The notes: generated from the letters alone by a model not told the origin. DNA of 64,000 nt from Ricinus communis (GCF_019578655.1 NC_063260.1:30218888-30282887), one strand, 5' to 3'; positions 1 through 12,855 are shown, counted from the first letter of the stretch. Numbers and translations: made by a program.

Positions 1-1043
1 ATCCCCAGCTTCTTGGCCAACTGGGTCTTTCGCTCTGGCTCCAGCTTGTTCTCTTCCTCAAAACTCTTCTCCAACAGATTCACCTAATTCACAAGACAGT
101 CATAAATTATACACGCTGAGTTTAAAACATCTTTACCACAATCCTTATATCTACAAGCAAATAAAAGATTTCATAGGCAAATTCTTATATTTCGAATCCT
201 GCATGTGTTTTCTACATTCATCAAGGCAAAGTTGAATAACTGTTATTTTTTCTCTTTACTTTTATTCAAGACATGCATCTTGTTCATATAGTATATTTCA
301 TTCTAATTCTCTCAATTATTACTGTTCACGCCGTGAGGTCTCCAGTAATTAATAAAAAGGGAAGAAAAAAAAGAGAGAGAGAAATTAAAGAGAATCGGAT
401 ACTGATGGGGCTAGGAAATGAATAGTCCATATGCCAAATCTTCATAGGAATATATTGTTCTTCAAAAAATTAGATGTTACTATAGCCATTTAGTCTCTGT
501 AGTTCCATAGTCAGATACTTATCCTGACACTCTCTTTCTTCTTTAAATTTTTTTTGATGTGTCATATAAAATAACTTAACTCATGACAAGTGGTGTAAAT
601 TGAATATAATAAGCCTTTAGCATAGATACCTGCTCCGAAGTGAGACGGCGCTTCTTCTCCGGCAACTGCTCATCATAATATTCATCGTCAAAAAAGTCTT
701 CCGGTGAGCTGAAAAATGGTCTCTTCTTGGAAGTGTCCTCCATTTTGAACATTGATCTTGGACCTTCAACATCGTACCGAATAATTATCCATTAGCACTT
801 TAATATTGTGTATATCTTGTGTATTTGCGGGTAAAAGATTGATCAGTTTACAGCTTTCAATCATGCTCCACCAAAAAGAACATAGAAATTTTTCTTTCAA
901 TAAAAAAGTCGGCATATGGTGTACGTAAAAATATAATTATTATTACCTCGAAAAACGGAATCACAGTTCCCGAGGAACAACATGTTCCCGCCGTGGCAAG
1001 AAGAGGCCGAGGGATTGAAGAGAAGGCGTCCAGACTGATCCAT
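1..1043 (-). CDS. HAT5: HD-Zip class I transcription factor, ATHB-1/HAT5-like (5' part, cut by window edge)
   Basis: Nuclear homeodomain-leucine zipper factor that binds pseudo-palindromic CAATNATTG-type sites as a dimer. Three exons are visible: 947-1043, 630-763 and 1-83 (continues outside). The first 77 codons end in phase 0 at residue Q77. The N-terminus begins [14 protein letters not shown] and is followed by the acidic segment [19 protein letters not shown], which closely resembles ATHB-1. The homeodomain starts at [12 protein letters not shown], and exon 3 supplies [19 protein letters not shown] and QLAKKLG, the helix 1 to helix 2 region. Recognition helix 3 and the leucine zipper lie beyond the left edge. 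The start codon is supported by the conserved N-terminus. The exon 1/2 junction (CGAG|GTAATA to TTGAAG|GTCC) is the least certain because its polypyrimidine tract is weak. The leader is long and carries upstream ORFs (separate entries). Confidence 0.88.
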
Positions 1044-1137
1044 GTCTTTTCACTTTTATCTTACAAGTACGTGTGCTTAATCTGTATATCTTTGTGTCAG
1101 ATCTCCAAACACAGAGACACAAAAACTAACAGAAAGG

Positions 1138-1200
1138 TCAAGATGTTTGTCTTATCGTTGAACTTATATGTGTATGAAAATATATATATAGGGTTATCAT
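1138..1200 (-). promoter_or_regulatory. Second upstream ORF in the HD-Zip leader (20 codons)
   Basis: ATG at 1200-1198, TGA at 1140-1138, predicted peptide MITLYIYFHTHISSTIRQTS. It lies between the 28-codon uORF and the main start. Its composition looks like AT-rich leader and there is no sign of a conserved peptide. A further mini-ORF of four codons lies at 1383-1397. These count as leader ORFs only if transcription starts near the TATA motif at 1583-1590. Confidence 0.35.
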
Positions 1201-1205
1201 ATAAA

Positions 1206-1292
1206 TTAGAAAAGCATGAGCTTGTGGCGAAAAAAACTGGTAGTCCAGAGTAACCTCGCCGGAGTCTCAAGTGGACAGATACAAGATCCCAT
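1206..1292 (-). promoter_or_regulatory. Upstream ORF of 28 codons in the HD-Zip leader, candidate conserved peptide uORF
   Basis: ATG at 1292-1290 in a strong context (G at -3, G at +4), TAA at 1208-1206. The peptide begins MGSCICPLETPARLLW and ends TTSFFRHKLMLF. It sits 163 nt upstream of the main start. The codons look non-random (CPLETPARLLWTT) in an otherwise AT-rich leader. In Arabidopsis, ATHB-1 translation is known to be repressed by a conserved peptide uORF (CPuORF33). That this is the counterpart is inferred from gene identity and position; I could not compare the peptides. Confidence 0.6.
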
Positions 1293-1476
1293 CACGCCGC
1301 GACCAGCCGGGTAGACACCTTTGCGTTTTTCTTGTTAGTGCCTAACCAAGAAAATCAAGAATTTAAACCTAGCCAAGAAAGATCACCGAGTCTCCATAGA
1401 GATGGTGATATGACTAGGAAAAGGAAAACTAAAAAAAACCCAAGAAAGTAATCACCGGAAAGTTTTGTATTCCGGC

Positions 1477-1590
1477 GAGAGAGAGAGAGAGAGAGAGAGC
1501 GAGAGTATTAGAGCAAGAGATTGTTAAGGTGCCGCTTGTAGGTGTTTTTTGCAGCTAAAAGTGTGAGAGTCGATCAGACTGCCTTTTATA
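1477..1590 (-). promoter_or_regulatory. HD-Zip promoter/leader start: TATA motif and (CT)n tract
   Basis: On the minus strand a TATAAAAGG motif occupies 1590-1583. About 85 nt downstream, within the expected leader, is a pure (CT)n tract (GA on the plus strand, 1477-1499). Pyrimidine tracts close to the start site are common in plant leaders. The implied leader is about 510 nt. Confidence 0.5.
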
Positions 1591-4500
1591 ATGGTGGCGG
1601 TAATCATTAAATGACATAAATGTCCTTGGAGAGTGGAATTTCTTATTAAGAGATATGGACAATTTGGTGATCTTGTTAACTTGGCGGAGATTAGTGTAGA
1701 GTTGACTAATGTGCGGCCAGGGAGGGTGTGGGTGTAGAGGGATCTGTTGGTGACTTGGGAGGTGGATTCAAAATGACAGAGTGTTAAATAGTTTACATGC
1801 TTTGTGGTCGGAGCATTGTCGGATCCTACTTGGGTCCAATTGCTTTCTTTCTCATTTCCCTTTTCTTTCCTTTCATTACTGTTACTCCAATTTTAATTAT
1901 CGTGCCACTATTGATTGCCGGATCCAATGGATTGCATGTGAAATATACTATTACTACACATTGCAAAGATTAACGTGTTTGCTTTCTAATTTATTGTCCA
2001 GATTTTTTGAAAAGATTAATATATTGTTATTAGAGTTTTTTTTTTTTTTTTCACTTCAGTAGCTTGTAAATACGATCATTAATTAATAGCAGTCAAATTA
2101 TATAATACCGTTAAAAGATTCTGACATGGTATACAATAATCACTGTTATTCTAACTGTCAACTGTCACGTCATTACTTTCTAACGAGTTATGTAAACCGT
2201 TATATGTTAACGCTTATATTCTAAAAATACCATAATGATAAAAAGTAAATCACAGATTGTAAAGTAAAAATATATTAAATCACGTTATAGTTTATTAAAT
2301 TTTTTTCAATTTTCTTAACTATTTGGCAAAAATAATATAAAATTTAGTAATAATTATTTTATTTTTTGAGTGATCTTAAGATAACAAGTTGTGCTTTCAA
2401 AAATAGATTTTCAGAATGTTACTGACAAAAATCAAAACCAAATTAACAAGAAAAGAAAAACATGGCTTTTGCCAACTGAATTCATCTTCTTGGATGAGCT
2501 ATCGCCCAAATTTGAAACCAAGCATATTGATATAATAGAAATGGTTTAGATGTGAATTTGGTTAGAATAATAATGAGTTGAGATGAAACAAATCATGGGT
2601 GCATTGTAACCCTAGAAAAGGAAATGTAACTGTAGGCATCAAACTGAACGACTCAAAAATTGCATATGCATCGTATTCTAGGCTTCTATACGTTTCTTTC
2701 TTTTGGGAGTCAAGTTTTGAGTATTCGGAAGTTCTTCAGTATGTCATTAAAATTATTCGTAGATATCATATCACATGCATCTTTATATTCCAACAAGCGG
2801 ATGGATTTTGATGAAGAAGAGAAAGAAGCCAACCGAGTTTTGATATGTCAAGAATACCCTATGGATTTATTACAGTGGGGAAATGGCCTTTTGGGCAACA
2901 GTTGATATTTAGGAAGAAGAATAAAAACACTGAAAATAACGTAACAGAAAAATGGCATCTTCAGAAACGAGTGGCTTTGGATTACATTCACATGGTGGGG
3001 TTTGATTTTCTTTCAGGAGTTTCCATGCCCAAATTATTATTATGGTTTTTAGGTAAGAGTGAGGCTACTGTTCTTTTGTTAATATGATGCAACCCACAAT
3101 TCATCTATATATTATCCTATCAAAACTTTGGATATTATATTTTGCTATTTAATAACTATATTATACCCACAAACTTATATTACTCCTAATGAATTTAAAA
3201 TGCAGCAGTTCATTTTCGTTTTCGTTTTCGTACCTATTTTGTGTTCCTTAACTAGATCATCTCTTGCTGACACTACAAGGTACTGCATTTTTTTTAAATC
3301 CTTAATAGTGCAACTGAGTTATTAAATTGAAAGCATTCTTTTTATAATTATAATTGATGGGTTGATGGTGGATGCACGTAAACTTAATTTGAGTTTTCTT
3401 TTTTCTTAATAAATTTATTTAGAAAAAAGTCTACCCTGAAACAAGGTTGAATATAAATGAGGCCGCATCTGCTCTTGATTGCCTGTGCCTTTGCACTTGA
3501 TGGGTCAGTTATTGTTTATTTTATTTTGTTGGTGATCGTATAAACTTTATTAATGAGTCATTATCAGTAGAGATATCAATTAGTAGAAAAATAAAGGAAA
3601 ATGGGAAGTCTTAAGTCATCAATATCTATTAAATATATAATAATTTGTAGGGTGATGGTGGATGGAAGAGTTGACAGATATTGCTATTCCTATTTTTTTT
3701 TTCCTTTTTTTTAGTATATACATATATATAAAAGAAATTCACCATCAAAAGTCAAAGCTAAAAAAAGAAAATTTACTTTTAAGGAAGTAAACTGACAAAT
3801 ATGATTATACATACTGCAATTTATCCAAATTCTTTTTTAATTGGATAAAGTTCATAGAGCAACACAAATCAATAAGAACTTGTATTAATTCCGTAGGCCA
3901 TAATTAGAGCACCCAAATAGAAATTAGGTAAATGTTCAAGCACTCATAATATACAATAATATAACCACTAATTTAACATTAAGTTAAAATTTGGTTTAAT
4001 CACACTAATCCAGAATTAAGATATTATTATATCTCGTTGTCACTTACTTTAGGATTATGGCACTTAGAGGAGAACCACGCAGAGTTGGGACCCAGAGAAT
4101 CAAAGCCTTTTCTTTTTTTGTAGTGGCAAAGAAAAAGAACATATATATTTTTAAGAGATGAGAAAAATATTTACAAAATAATTTAATTAATTTTAAAAAA
4201 TAATGATTAAAGAATTTGCAAAATAGCTATTTCCTTTATATTTCTATCACTATAAAGTAATAAACTCTCAAATGTTACTCATTGGATTTTATATTTTTCT
4301 ACTATAAACTGCTTAATTATGAGAAAAAGTAATTATTTATAGTTCCACTAAAACAAACAACTAAGAGAAAAACATGAACAAGATGGATTCCCCTAATGTA
4401 TATATATTGTAGAACCATGAATAATTGCAAAGAAGAAAAGGGAATGTTTGAAGCTGCATGAAATCATTATACTCTTCATCTTGATTTCTTAGCAGAAACA

Positions 4501-5275
4501 TTTAATTCTATTGTTCTTGAGCACTGAAAATGAAGAGTATTTTTCCCACAATCATATTTGTGGAGAAATGGTTTATGTCATGAAAAGCTTTGCCAACTAA
4601 ATGAATTAAAAAAGGGTATAGTTTCTGGCCTGTAAGAGACTAGCATATGGAGTGTTGGAAGTTGGCAAATATAGATCTAAGTCTCCTTAGATAACACTTG
4701 TAATTTGTCTTATAAGTAAATTAAATTTAAATATTATCCACTTTCCATGTGTTGGCCAGTTGGCTGCCAATGGAATCGATCGCAATGTGGGAATATCTAT
4801 CAGCATCCATTATATACTACAATAGATTTTTTAAAAATATATAAATAAAATAAACTCAAAAAGAAAGCAAATTGCTAATAATAATAATAATTAAGAAATA
4901 AATAAAGGGTTCCCATCCTAAGAATTCAAGGGAATGGGTTTTCACTTCTCCCCAAAAGATAACAAGCTTCTAGCTAGAATATCTTTTTGCTAAGGCAAAG
5001 ATGAGAGCAAATCTACAAGTTTTTGTCAATCTTTTAATTATTCTTTTTTGCTAAGCATCATTTCCCATTCAAATAATGGAATCAAGGAAACAAAACCCAT
5101 CTTTACTTTTCTTTCTCTCTTCCCTCCATTTTATAACCTTCCTTCAATGAGAATAGGGCATGTTGTGTTATAGAATAATCTTTACTCTTTTAGTGTAAAC
5201 CTAGTCAGACAATAAAAAATTTCAAAAGGGTCCTTTTTATTATTATTTAAATAATATTTATGCAGATCCTCTACC

Positions 5276-5298
5276 TATATATATATATATATATATAT
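5276..5298. repeat. (TA)n microsatellite
   Basis: Uninterrupted TA dinucleotide repeat of about 11 units. Confidence 0.9.
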
Positions 5299-8181
5299 GC
5301 TCTCTGCTGCTACACGACCATGATTCAATGCAAGGAAAGGAAAGGGTTTCCAAGCAAAATGTTTAGACAAGTTCACTAAGACCACATTAATCAGAATTTC
5401 TAGTGACTAGGAATAAATACTTTGTGCTAATTAAAAAAAAAAAGTATTTTGTAAGGAATAGGGTGCTTTTGTTATATTTATTTCCTTCAGTGCTAAGGTA
5501 CAAGAGACTAAGTAGCTATCATGGTATGTATCTCTTTTGACTATAAACTGATTGGAGATCTGCTTTTTTCTTATCTTTTTTCTTTCCCTCTTAATTTGTC
5601 GCAGTCTGTCTAACTTTAGGAAAAGATGGGATATCAGAAGGAATGATAAACTTGGAAACTAATTGGGTAGGAAATGGAAATTAAAACTTGTTCATGTGCA
5701 TGAATATATCGCTTTTGCGGATCAAAATAATTTAATTAGTTTTCTTATTCGTGAGATTTGAGAATATTTCAAATTCGGTTTTTCTTTCATCACCATCACC
5801 AATATTTAGAAGTGTTTATCATTTTTATGATTAGTGCATGGAGGGTTACCATATTATATAGTCATAATAATTAATGGGTTTGCTCTTAATTTATAGATTG
5901 GTCCTAGCTAGGTAATTTTGAATACACAGTCAAGCACAGCAATGCCTTGTTGATATGTTCTTATCTGAAGATGTGTGTATATAAACAAGTCGGCTTAGGC
6001 ACAAAGCTACCTTGGAGTACACATAAAATCTCCTTCATATTCCTGCGATTTCAAAATCAAGCAATTCCTTTAAAGATAAAACCACTAATTTATAATATAA
6101 TTACTTAAAAAACTAAAATGTAAATGAACTTTAAAAGATTAAGAAGATAATGGATTAACCTTTGGTAAAAATAATTAAAACTCGGTGGCTTGATAATGGT
6201 TATTAGAGGTTCAGAAAGATGTATCCATTGCCAAATTCTGTTGTTGGTTCATTGAAATTGATGTTATGAATTTGATTGTGGGTGTGCTAGAAATTATTAA
6301 ATCATGCAAAATGAAATTAAATTCTAAAAGATGCACATAATTTAAATTGCAGATAAAATGAACTTAAAAAAGGACTTGAAAGCTGGAGGAATGTGATTGA
6401 ACTGAAAATTAAATTATAATCTGGTATGTTTTTTTCTTTGTTTTGGTTGAAGTTGTGGGTTGGGCTTTCTTCTATCTTAGTTTTATTTATTGTAAAACCA
6501 TTCTCAGTTTTGAACTCATACTTCACTCCTGCCTTCAGACCTATACTTCAACTGCATATCAAGGAATTATGGGCTGGACTTATCAAAATTCTTAAACCCA
6601 AATTTTGAGCTGACTCAGAACAAATTTTGGGTGCAAGTGGAAGGATTACTCTTGCATGAGTGTCGTTTTAATCAAACATGTACATTTTCTTTTATAGGTT
6701 AGTTTGTTTAAGCAAATTTTAACAATAAAATGTTTAAAAGAATTGATTTCTTCATTTTTAATTTAGCAAACATACAATTTATGGATGTGCACATAATGTT
6801 AAAGTTATCTTTTTATCAGGATCGATTAAGAACTAGAATCTATATATAAAAATTACTTATTTTAGTACAAATTCACTTGCTAACTATTCCTTATCGTTTT
6901 ATTTAATTATTCCTTAGAGCTAACAATAAATTATAGAGCATATATTATAAAGACCAACTATTACATAAAATACTAAAAATAAATCTAAACACTATAAGTC
7001 AATGTTTAAAAATAGTTTTAAAGTTTATAAAAAAGATTAAATAAACTAGAAAATAAATATGCAACTAGAATGATTAATGTAAACTGTATAATAAAATAGC
7101 ATTTAATCTAGCTTACACTTAGTAATCTCATTATTTTCCTTAAGTCCAAATCTAATGAATGAAATGGTGATGTGCCTTTTTCCTAAATAGCTCAAGCTAA
7201 TGATGCAATCTAGGTTTCTTTTACCAATATAGATTAAAGTAAAGATGATGTTTCTAATACTTTTAATCTAAAAAATTTCATAACAAATATTACTATTAAA
7301 TTAATATGATGGTCAACCAATAATAATAAATGAAACTAATACATGTATAAAGGTAAAGAAATCATTCATTAAACTCATAATATATAAAGTTCATATATAA
7401 GTAAAAAACGAAACTAAACACTTATGGAACTTAGCATGACATAATTAATCCAATGGTCATTGTAATTAAATAGAAAGACATATGAGATATAAAACAAAAA
7501 ATTAAAACTCGCTCAAAATCTAAAAGTTTTTCAAGGAATAAAAAAGATTAATCCTAAGCTTCTCTGATTCTTAAAAAAATAATACAAAGACTGACTAAAT
7601 TTTATAGAAGATGAACTGTAAGGGAATTTACAGAGAAAAATAATAATTAGATCCTCATCTTGTTTAATTGACCTTTATTTCTTGTAGAAATTCCTTTTTT
7701 AGGATCTTTCTCTCACCATAACACTATTATGGTTATCTTTTTAACTGTCCTAAATAAAATAAACAACTCAAGAGATAATTGTTCTTAATTACATTATAAC
7801 TTCTCATTCGTGAGTCTTGATAAATTCAGTCAGGCCTGTAATTGTGGTAATCCAAGAGTCTTTATTTTAAGTTTTTTATTGCCACAGTCCAATTAAAGCC
7901 CATTCATGCATTTTTCTATTCATATTTTCCGTTTTTGGCTATTATCATTTGAAATTAGATAAGAATGCTAGATTGATATAAAAAAAAATACATATTTATA
8001 TATATATATATTATGTATATAAAACATATCAATAAATTACTAAAATATCTTAATTATATATACATAATTGAAATATATAAGTAAATTATAAAAGAGAAGG
8101 AGATAATAATGATCATTAAGTGTGATGCATTACTGTTTGCGAGTTAGGGAAGCAAGCACCGGAGCAGATATGAATGAGATT

Positions 8182-8184
<3 letters not shown>

Positions 8185-8230
<46 letters not shown>
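8185..8230. repeat. (AT)n microsatellite
   Basis: Uninterrupted AT dinucleotide repeat of 23 units, the longest in the window and likely polymorphic. Confidence 0.9.
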
Positions 8231-8233
<3 letters not shown>

Positions 8234-9869
8234 AACGAGTTTCTAACTGTACATCAATACAACTACTAATTAATTATATATCATTTTGGCATTTGGCCTA
8301 TTGGTTCATAATATAAAAGGTCTTTAAATGAAATGTTAACCGTTACGTTGGTGTAGAATTCAGAGTGGTTCCTTCCCTGCTAACAAACATCTACTTAGTA
8401 TATTTCTTGAAAAGAAAAAAGTATTTATTTTATGTTTTTAACAAATTCTAGAATCCAGCTGAAATTCTCACAAACGTAAAAACAATTACTTTATTTTATT
8501 TTCATATATCTTATGAATTGACAAACCCGGTTTATTTGCATTTTTATTATGCTAAAATATTTAATAAATAATTTATAAGTCATGTTTAATACGTGCATAA
8601 ATATAATTTAAATGGTTTAAAAGTGTTTCAAGAAAGAATTAAAATACCCAAAAAAAATTAGTTGCTTTACATAAACTAAAAATCTAATCTATTTTTCTCA
8701 ATTAAAATTGATAGTATTAACAAAATAAAAATAAACACAAAAAAAAAAAAAAAAGGAAAAATAGAAGAATGGAGAGAAAGAAAATAAAGAAATTAAAAGA
8801 AGTAAATTTCCTTTAAAGTTGTCTCTTTTTAATGAATAAAGCAAGTTTGAAACAGAGCCCTTTTAACCAAATTAAAATAATCAAACTCTAAAAAAAACAA
8901 GTCCAACTATAGTAAAATCCAACAAAAGTCAAGAAAAGAAGGGCCACTCTAATAAAGTCCAAACTTAGGGGTGGCCGTTGGCCCCTTCCTCCGCCACTGT
9001 AAAGGAACTTCCTACTTCAATCTGACGATGAATATACACAACTCAGCTATCCTATAATAATAATAATAATAATAATGTTTTATTAAAAAAATGTGCATAG
9101 TTTTTAGTTTCACATATATCTTTCTCTCTTAACAGATAGTGTAAATATAATATTTTTTTAGAGAACACAAGTACAAATATAATTAGTATTTAATTAATTT
9201 ATCACTCTAAATACTTTCTTAGAGTTGTTGTACATAAAAGGTACGGGGAAAAAACACACGTTTTGACTTCAAAACTGAGGGATTAAAATCCAAATCAAGT
9301 AGTATAAGTGTACTAATTTTGTGGAGAAAAATAAAGAGATAATGTTAGGTAATTATTGTAATTTTACCCATTTAATTAAAAGTTATCTGACGTGGCGATG
9401 ATGTTGTGTGAAGAAAAAAACAGAGTTGCATACACTTGCACTAGTCAAAGTTTGCCATTTTCTTCTCCTTGGCTTTATGTGGAAATAGGTTTGCAATTTT
9501 TATTTTTACTACAAGTACAACATATAAAACCCAAATTCAATGTCCTTCAATATTTAAACCCATTATATTTAGAAAGAATATCATAAATATCCATATTTTT
9601 ACTTCTTTTATTATTAAATAAATATTTGTGGTATATTTATTTGAATGAATTTTTCTTTTAAATTTACAACAATTTTAAATCTGAATACTTAGGGTTTACA
9701 TGGAGCTAGGAGTAGGAGTTGGTTACGTGTTACCACAGTCATTAAATGACAAAAACGATAAGACTTCATTTGGTAACTGGTTCATTTGTTCTCTACGCAG
9801 TCCTTATTTTTATTCAACTCGTATTGCGCAGGTGATTAACTATTCATAATAATATACGGGTGCAATATT

Positions 9870-9877
9870 TATAAATA
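9870..9877 (+). promoter_or_regulatory. TATA box of the first SWEET gene
   Basis: TATAAATA about 190 nt upstream of the start codon, followed by a TC/TTC-rich leader with no upstream ATG before 10067. This is consistent with a start site near 9900. Confidence 0.5.
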
Positions 9878-10066
9878 CTGCTCTCTTCCACTACCTCCTC
9901 TTCATTTCCTTTCCCACTGCCTTTTCTTTTCCTTAGAAATTTGAATCTCTTCATCAAATTCTTTCTCTTCTTCTTCTTCTTCTTCGCAATTTGAATATAC
10001 ATACACATAGTATAGCTTTCCCTTCTGCATATTTCCCCCACCCCCCACTTCTTAGAAGCCTCAGAA

Positions 10067-11951
10067 ATGGTTTTCACCAAACATGCAGCTCGGAATATTA
10101 TAGGCGTCGTTGGTATGCTTTTGATTTAATCTCAAACGTCATTAATTTCTGCTTCTTCTTATTTAACCAGTCACTGGAGAATTGAGATCCGGTATATTAT
10201 GAACTAAGTTCTTTAATTTTTCTTTTCTCTGTTGAGTACTAAACAGGTGTGATGTAATAAGCCTTTTGGTAACTTTTCAAGAATGCTTGGAAGTGTGAAT
10301 TCATACAATTCCTTTGCCTTGTTAATTAAAGAACCCAAAAGAAAAATATTAATAATCATACCAAAACCAAGCACTTGCCAAGTTTGTGCTGCTTTATAGG
10401 AAGTTTTAGTTGTGGGTTCATCACCCTTTGGGGATATTAAATCACCATCATGATGCTAATTTGAGCAGACGTAATATGTTGGCTGTCCTTTAATAACATC
10501 ATAAAATTCGATACATCATAATATTTACAATTTTTTTTTTTCTTTCCGTCCGATTTAATCATAGAAGTTATAATAAGAAATTTGTGAATTTAGCCTTTAA
10601 GAGATTGGCTGTTTATATGACTTAATTAATTGGTTCATTATTTTAGGAATTCACCTGCCATTTTAATAACCTCTTTCAGTAGCTCTTGCCATTTGATGCG
10701 CCACTTTGAATGTGTAACTAACATTTCTTTCTTCTGGTGCTCTCTTCCAGGAAACTTGATCTCTTTCGGCCTATTTGCTTCACCAATGTAATTTATATAT
10801 GCCTTCCTCCTCCTTTCTTTTTTCATATTTACAATATATTGTCCCAGTCCAACAAAATTAGAATGTGTTTTTCTTTTTTCTTAATTTTCAAGTTTAAAAA
10901 TAATTTGATTTTAGATAGAAATGTGCATGGAAGTGTAGAAATTTGGAAACTTGAAGATTAATTGTAGATTGCAATTTGCAGACCGACATTTATAAGAATT
11001 TGGAAAAGTAACTCAGTTGGGGAATTCAAGTCGGATCCGTATCTAGCAAGCATAATGAACTGCATGCTATGGAATTTCTATGGCTTGCCAATGGTTCATC
11101 CAGGCAGCACTCTCCTCGTTACCATCAACAGCGTTGGACTTGCCTTGGAGCTTATTTATATCACCATCTTCTTCATTTATGCACAAAGGAATGGCCGAGT
11201 AAGTCTACTCTGTTAACAGAAGAAGAAACTAAACTATATTAAACAGAAGTTAAAACAAATTAATAATGATTATGTATGCTGATAAATTCTTGTAATTAAT
11301 TTCAGTTGAAGGTGACTGGATTCTTATTCATGGAGTTTGTGGTGATGACCGCTTTAGTGTCTTTCACACTGAAATTTTATGATAATCATGAACAAAGATC
11401 AACACTTGTCGGCATCTTCTGTGTCGTAATTAACATTCTAATGTATGCTTCACCTCTTACTATCATGGTATGCCATTTTTTCATTTTATCACTTGTATTC
11501 CTTTATTTATTTGTCGGATGAACAATTTTAAATTTTCTTTTTTTTAAATCGCAGAAAAAGGTAATTATCACAAAGAGCGTCAAGTATATGCCATTTTGTC
11601 TCTCTTTAGCTACATTTCTTAATGGAGCAATTTGGGTCCTTTATGCCACTGTTGACATATTTGATCTTTTTGTTTTGGTATGTATAAGATTTTTCATTAT
11701 TATTTTAATTAATGGGAAAGAAGATTTTCATTTAGTTAACATGAAAATTATAAAATAAAAGATAACAGGTTGTTATTGGTTTCTGTGTGTTGTAGATTGC
11801 AAGTAGTGTTGGGGTGTTATCCGGAGTACTGCAATTGATTCTTTATGCATGTTACTATAAGGCCGTCCCCACCCTTCAAGTTGATGACCATCATGAAAAG
11901 CCAGCTGACCTGCAAATCTCCGTTGCTGTTGTTGACGAAGAAAAGGCTTAG
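10067..11951 (+). CDS. SWEET: SWEET sugar transporter, clade II-like (copy A)
   Basis: Bidirectional sugar uniporter of the MtN3/saliva family with seven membrane helices; clade II members usually move hexoses. Six exons: 10067-10112, 10751-10787, 10982-11198, 11306-11467, 11555-11677, 11796-11951. The total is 741 nt, 246 residues, the usual family length. The 37-nt second exon is typical of plant SWEETs. First MtN3 domain is about residues 10-96 and the second about 131-216. The four family prolines are at P27 (FASPIPTF), P47 (SDPYLAS), P150 (YASPLTIM) and P167 (VKYMPFCL). The C-terminal tail is short and acidic (VVDEEKA). One oddity: the cytosolic loop usually written KKKSVEEF reads KSNSVGEF here. 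All splice sites are GT-AG and in phase. A related gene follows about 4.4 kb downstream on the same strand. Family certain; clade probable. Confidence 0.93.
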
Positions 11952-12594
11952 AAATTTTTAATCGTAGTTTAATTACTGCCAAAATCGTAATTAGATCATA
12001 TTGATGTAAATTAATTAGTGTCGTCAATTCAAGACACCATTCGCTGGTAGGTAGATAAACGACGCCGTTTCTAGTTCTCTGATGCAAACATGCCATCGCT
12101 ACACAGTCAATGTAACAATAATCTTATAGAGTTGATTTGGTTTGATAATTTTACATAATCATTTTGTGATGGCTTGGATAGATAGATACTAATACATGAA
12201 AGCTCAACCGAGAAGGATGAACAGTTTTTTTTGAATTGCAATTACATTTTTGCCACTCCCACTTTCATTTATTACAGTTTTATCCTAATTTCACTTCATA
12301 GTCCATTCTTTTAACTTGACTTTTCCTTAGTAACCTCAACAACTGGCATAAATCTTAGAACGCTCTAGTTGATTTGTAGTAATCTATGTATTATTTTTAT
12401 AATTTTATACTATTTATTGAGATCCAAAAAAGTAGGGAAGTCACATTATGGAGAATGAAGCAATTCTTCCTTTGTTTTTAAATCCATTTTAGTATTAATG
12501 TCTTGTAAAATAGTAAAATTATCTCTTTATAAAATGATAATTGCCCTTTAAAGTGGATAAATTTAAGCATTAACATGCTTCACTGTTATTAATT

Positions 12595-12610
12595 TGCCCC
12601 TATAATTTAT
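12595..12610. repeat. Target site duplication, left copy
   Basis: TGCCCCTATAATTTAT, identical to 12856-12871. The two copies flank the truncated LINE. Confidence 0.85.
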
Positions 12611-12855
12611 TTATTTATTTGGATACATCAGAAGGGCTTTAGATCCAAAATAAAACAAAAGGGAAGCAAAAATAAAAAAATAAAAAATAACTCATGACCA
12701 GCCTAGGTCAAGCCATTCCAGCAGAATCATGGTACAACAACTGAATAATCTTTCTTGGACTAGAGGACAGGACCGTCAGTCCTCTTTGCTCGCTCATAGC
12801 CAAGTTTGCCAACCCATCAGCCACGTCATTCACTTTCCGAAACACATGACAATTC
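12611..12855 (-). mobile_element. 5'-truncated LINE (non-LTR retrotransposon) fragment
   Basis: A 245-bp insertion between perfect 16-bp target duplications. Read on the minus strand it opens inside an RNase H-like domain (CHVFRKVNDVADGLANLAMS) and runs without a stop to DSAGMA and a TGA at 12710-12708. That is the usual C-terminal end of plant LINE ORF2 proteins (H-x3-N-x-VADxLAN-x-A). A T/A-rich untranslated region follows and it ends in an A-rich AAATAAATAA tail next to the duplication. Truncation at the 5' end is typical of target-primed reverse transcription. Orientation is opposite to the SWEET genes. Confidence 0.85.

Larger units (their letters stand above)
1591..9860. other. Gene-free AT-rich spacer
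   Basis: About 8.3 kb with no convincing gene. It has long A/T tracts and TA microsatellites at 5276-5298 and 8185-8230. The short ORFs here lack family resemblance and mostly have AT-driven compositions. The only mildly gene-like item is a signal-peptide-like segment at 3200-3279 (see findings). The last part carries the upstream region of the first SWEET gene. Confidence 0.6.

Noticed and set aside
1781..2062. 93-codon ORF ending in a phenylalanine run
   Set aside because: Ends in a poly-T tract, with no family resemblance or splice context; chance ORF in the HD-Zip upstream region.
8185..8230. CRISPR-like or phased repeats
   Set aside because: This and the other short repeats are simple microsatellites; no spacer structure, and this is a plant nuclear region.
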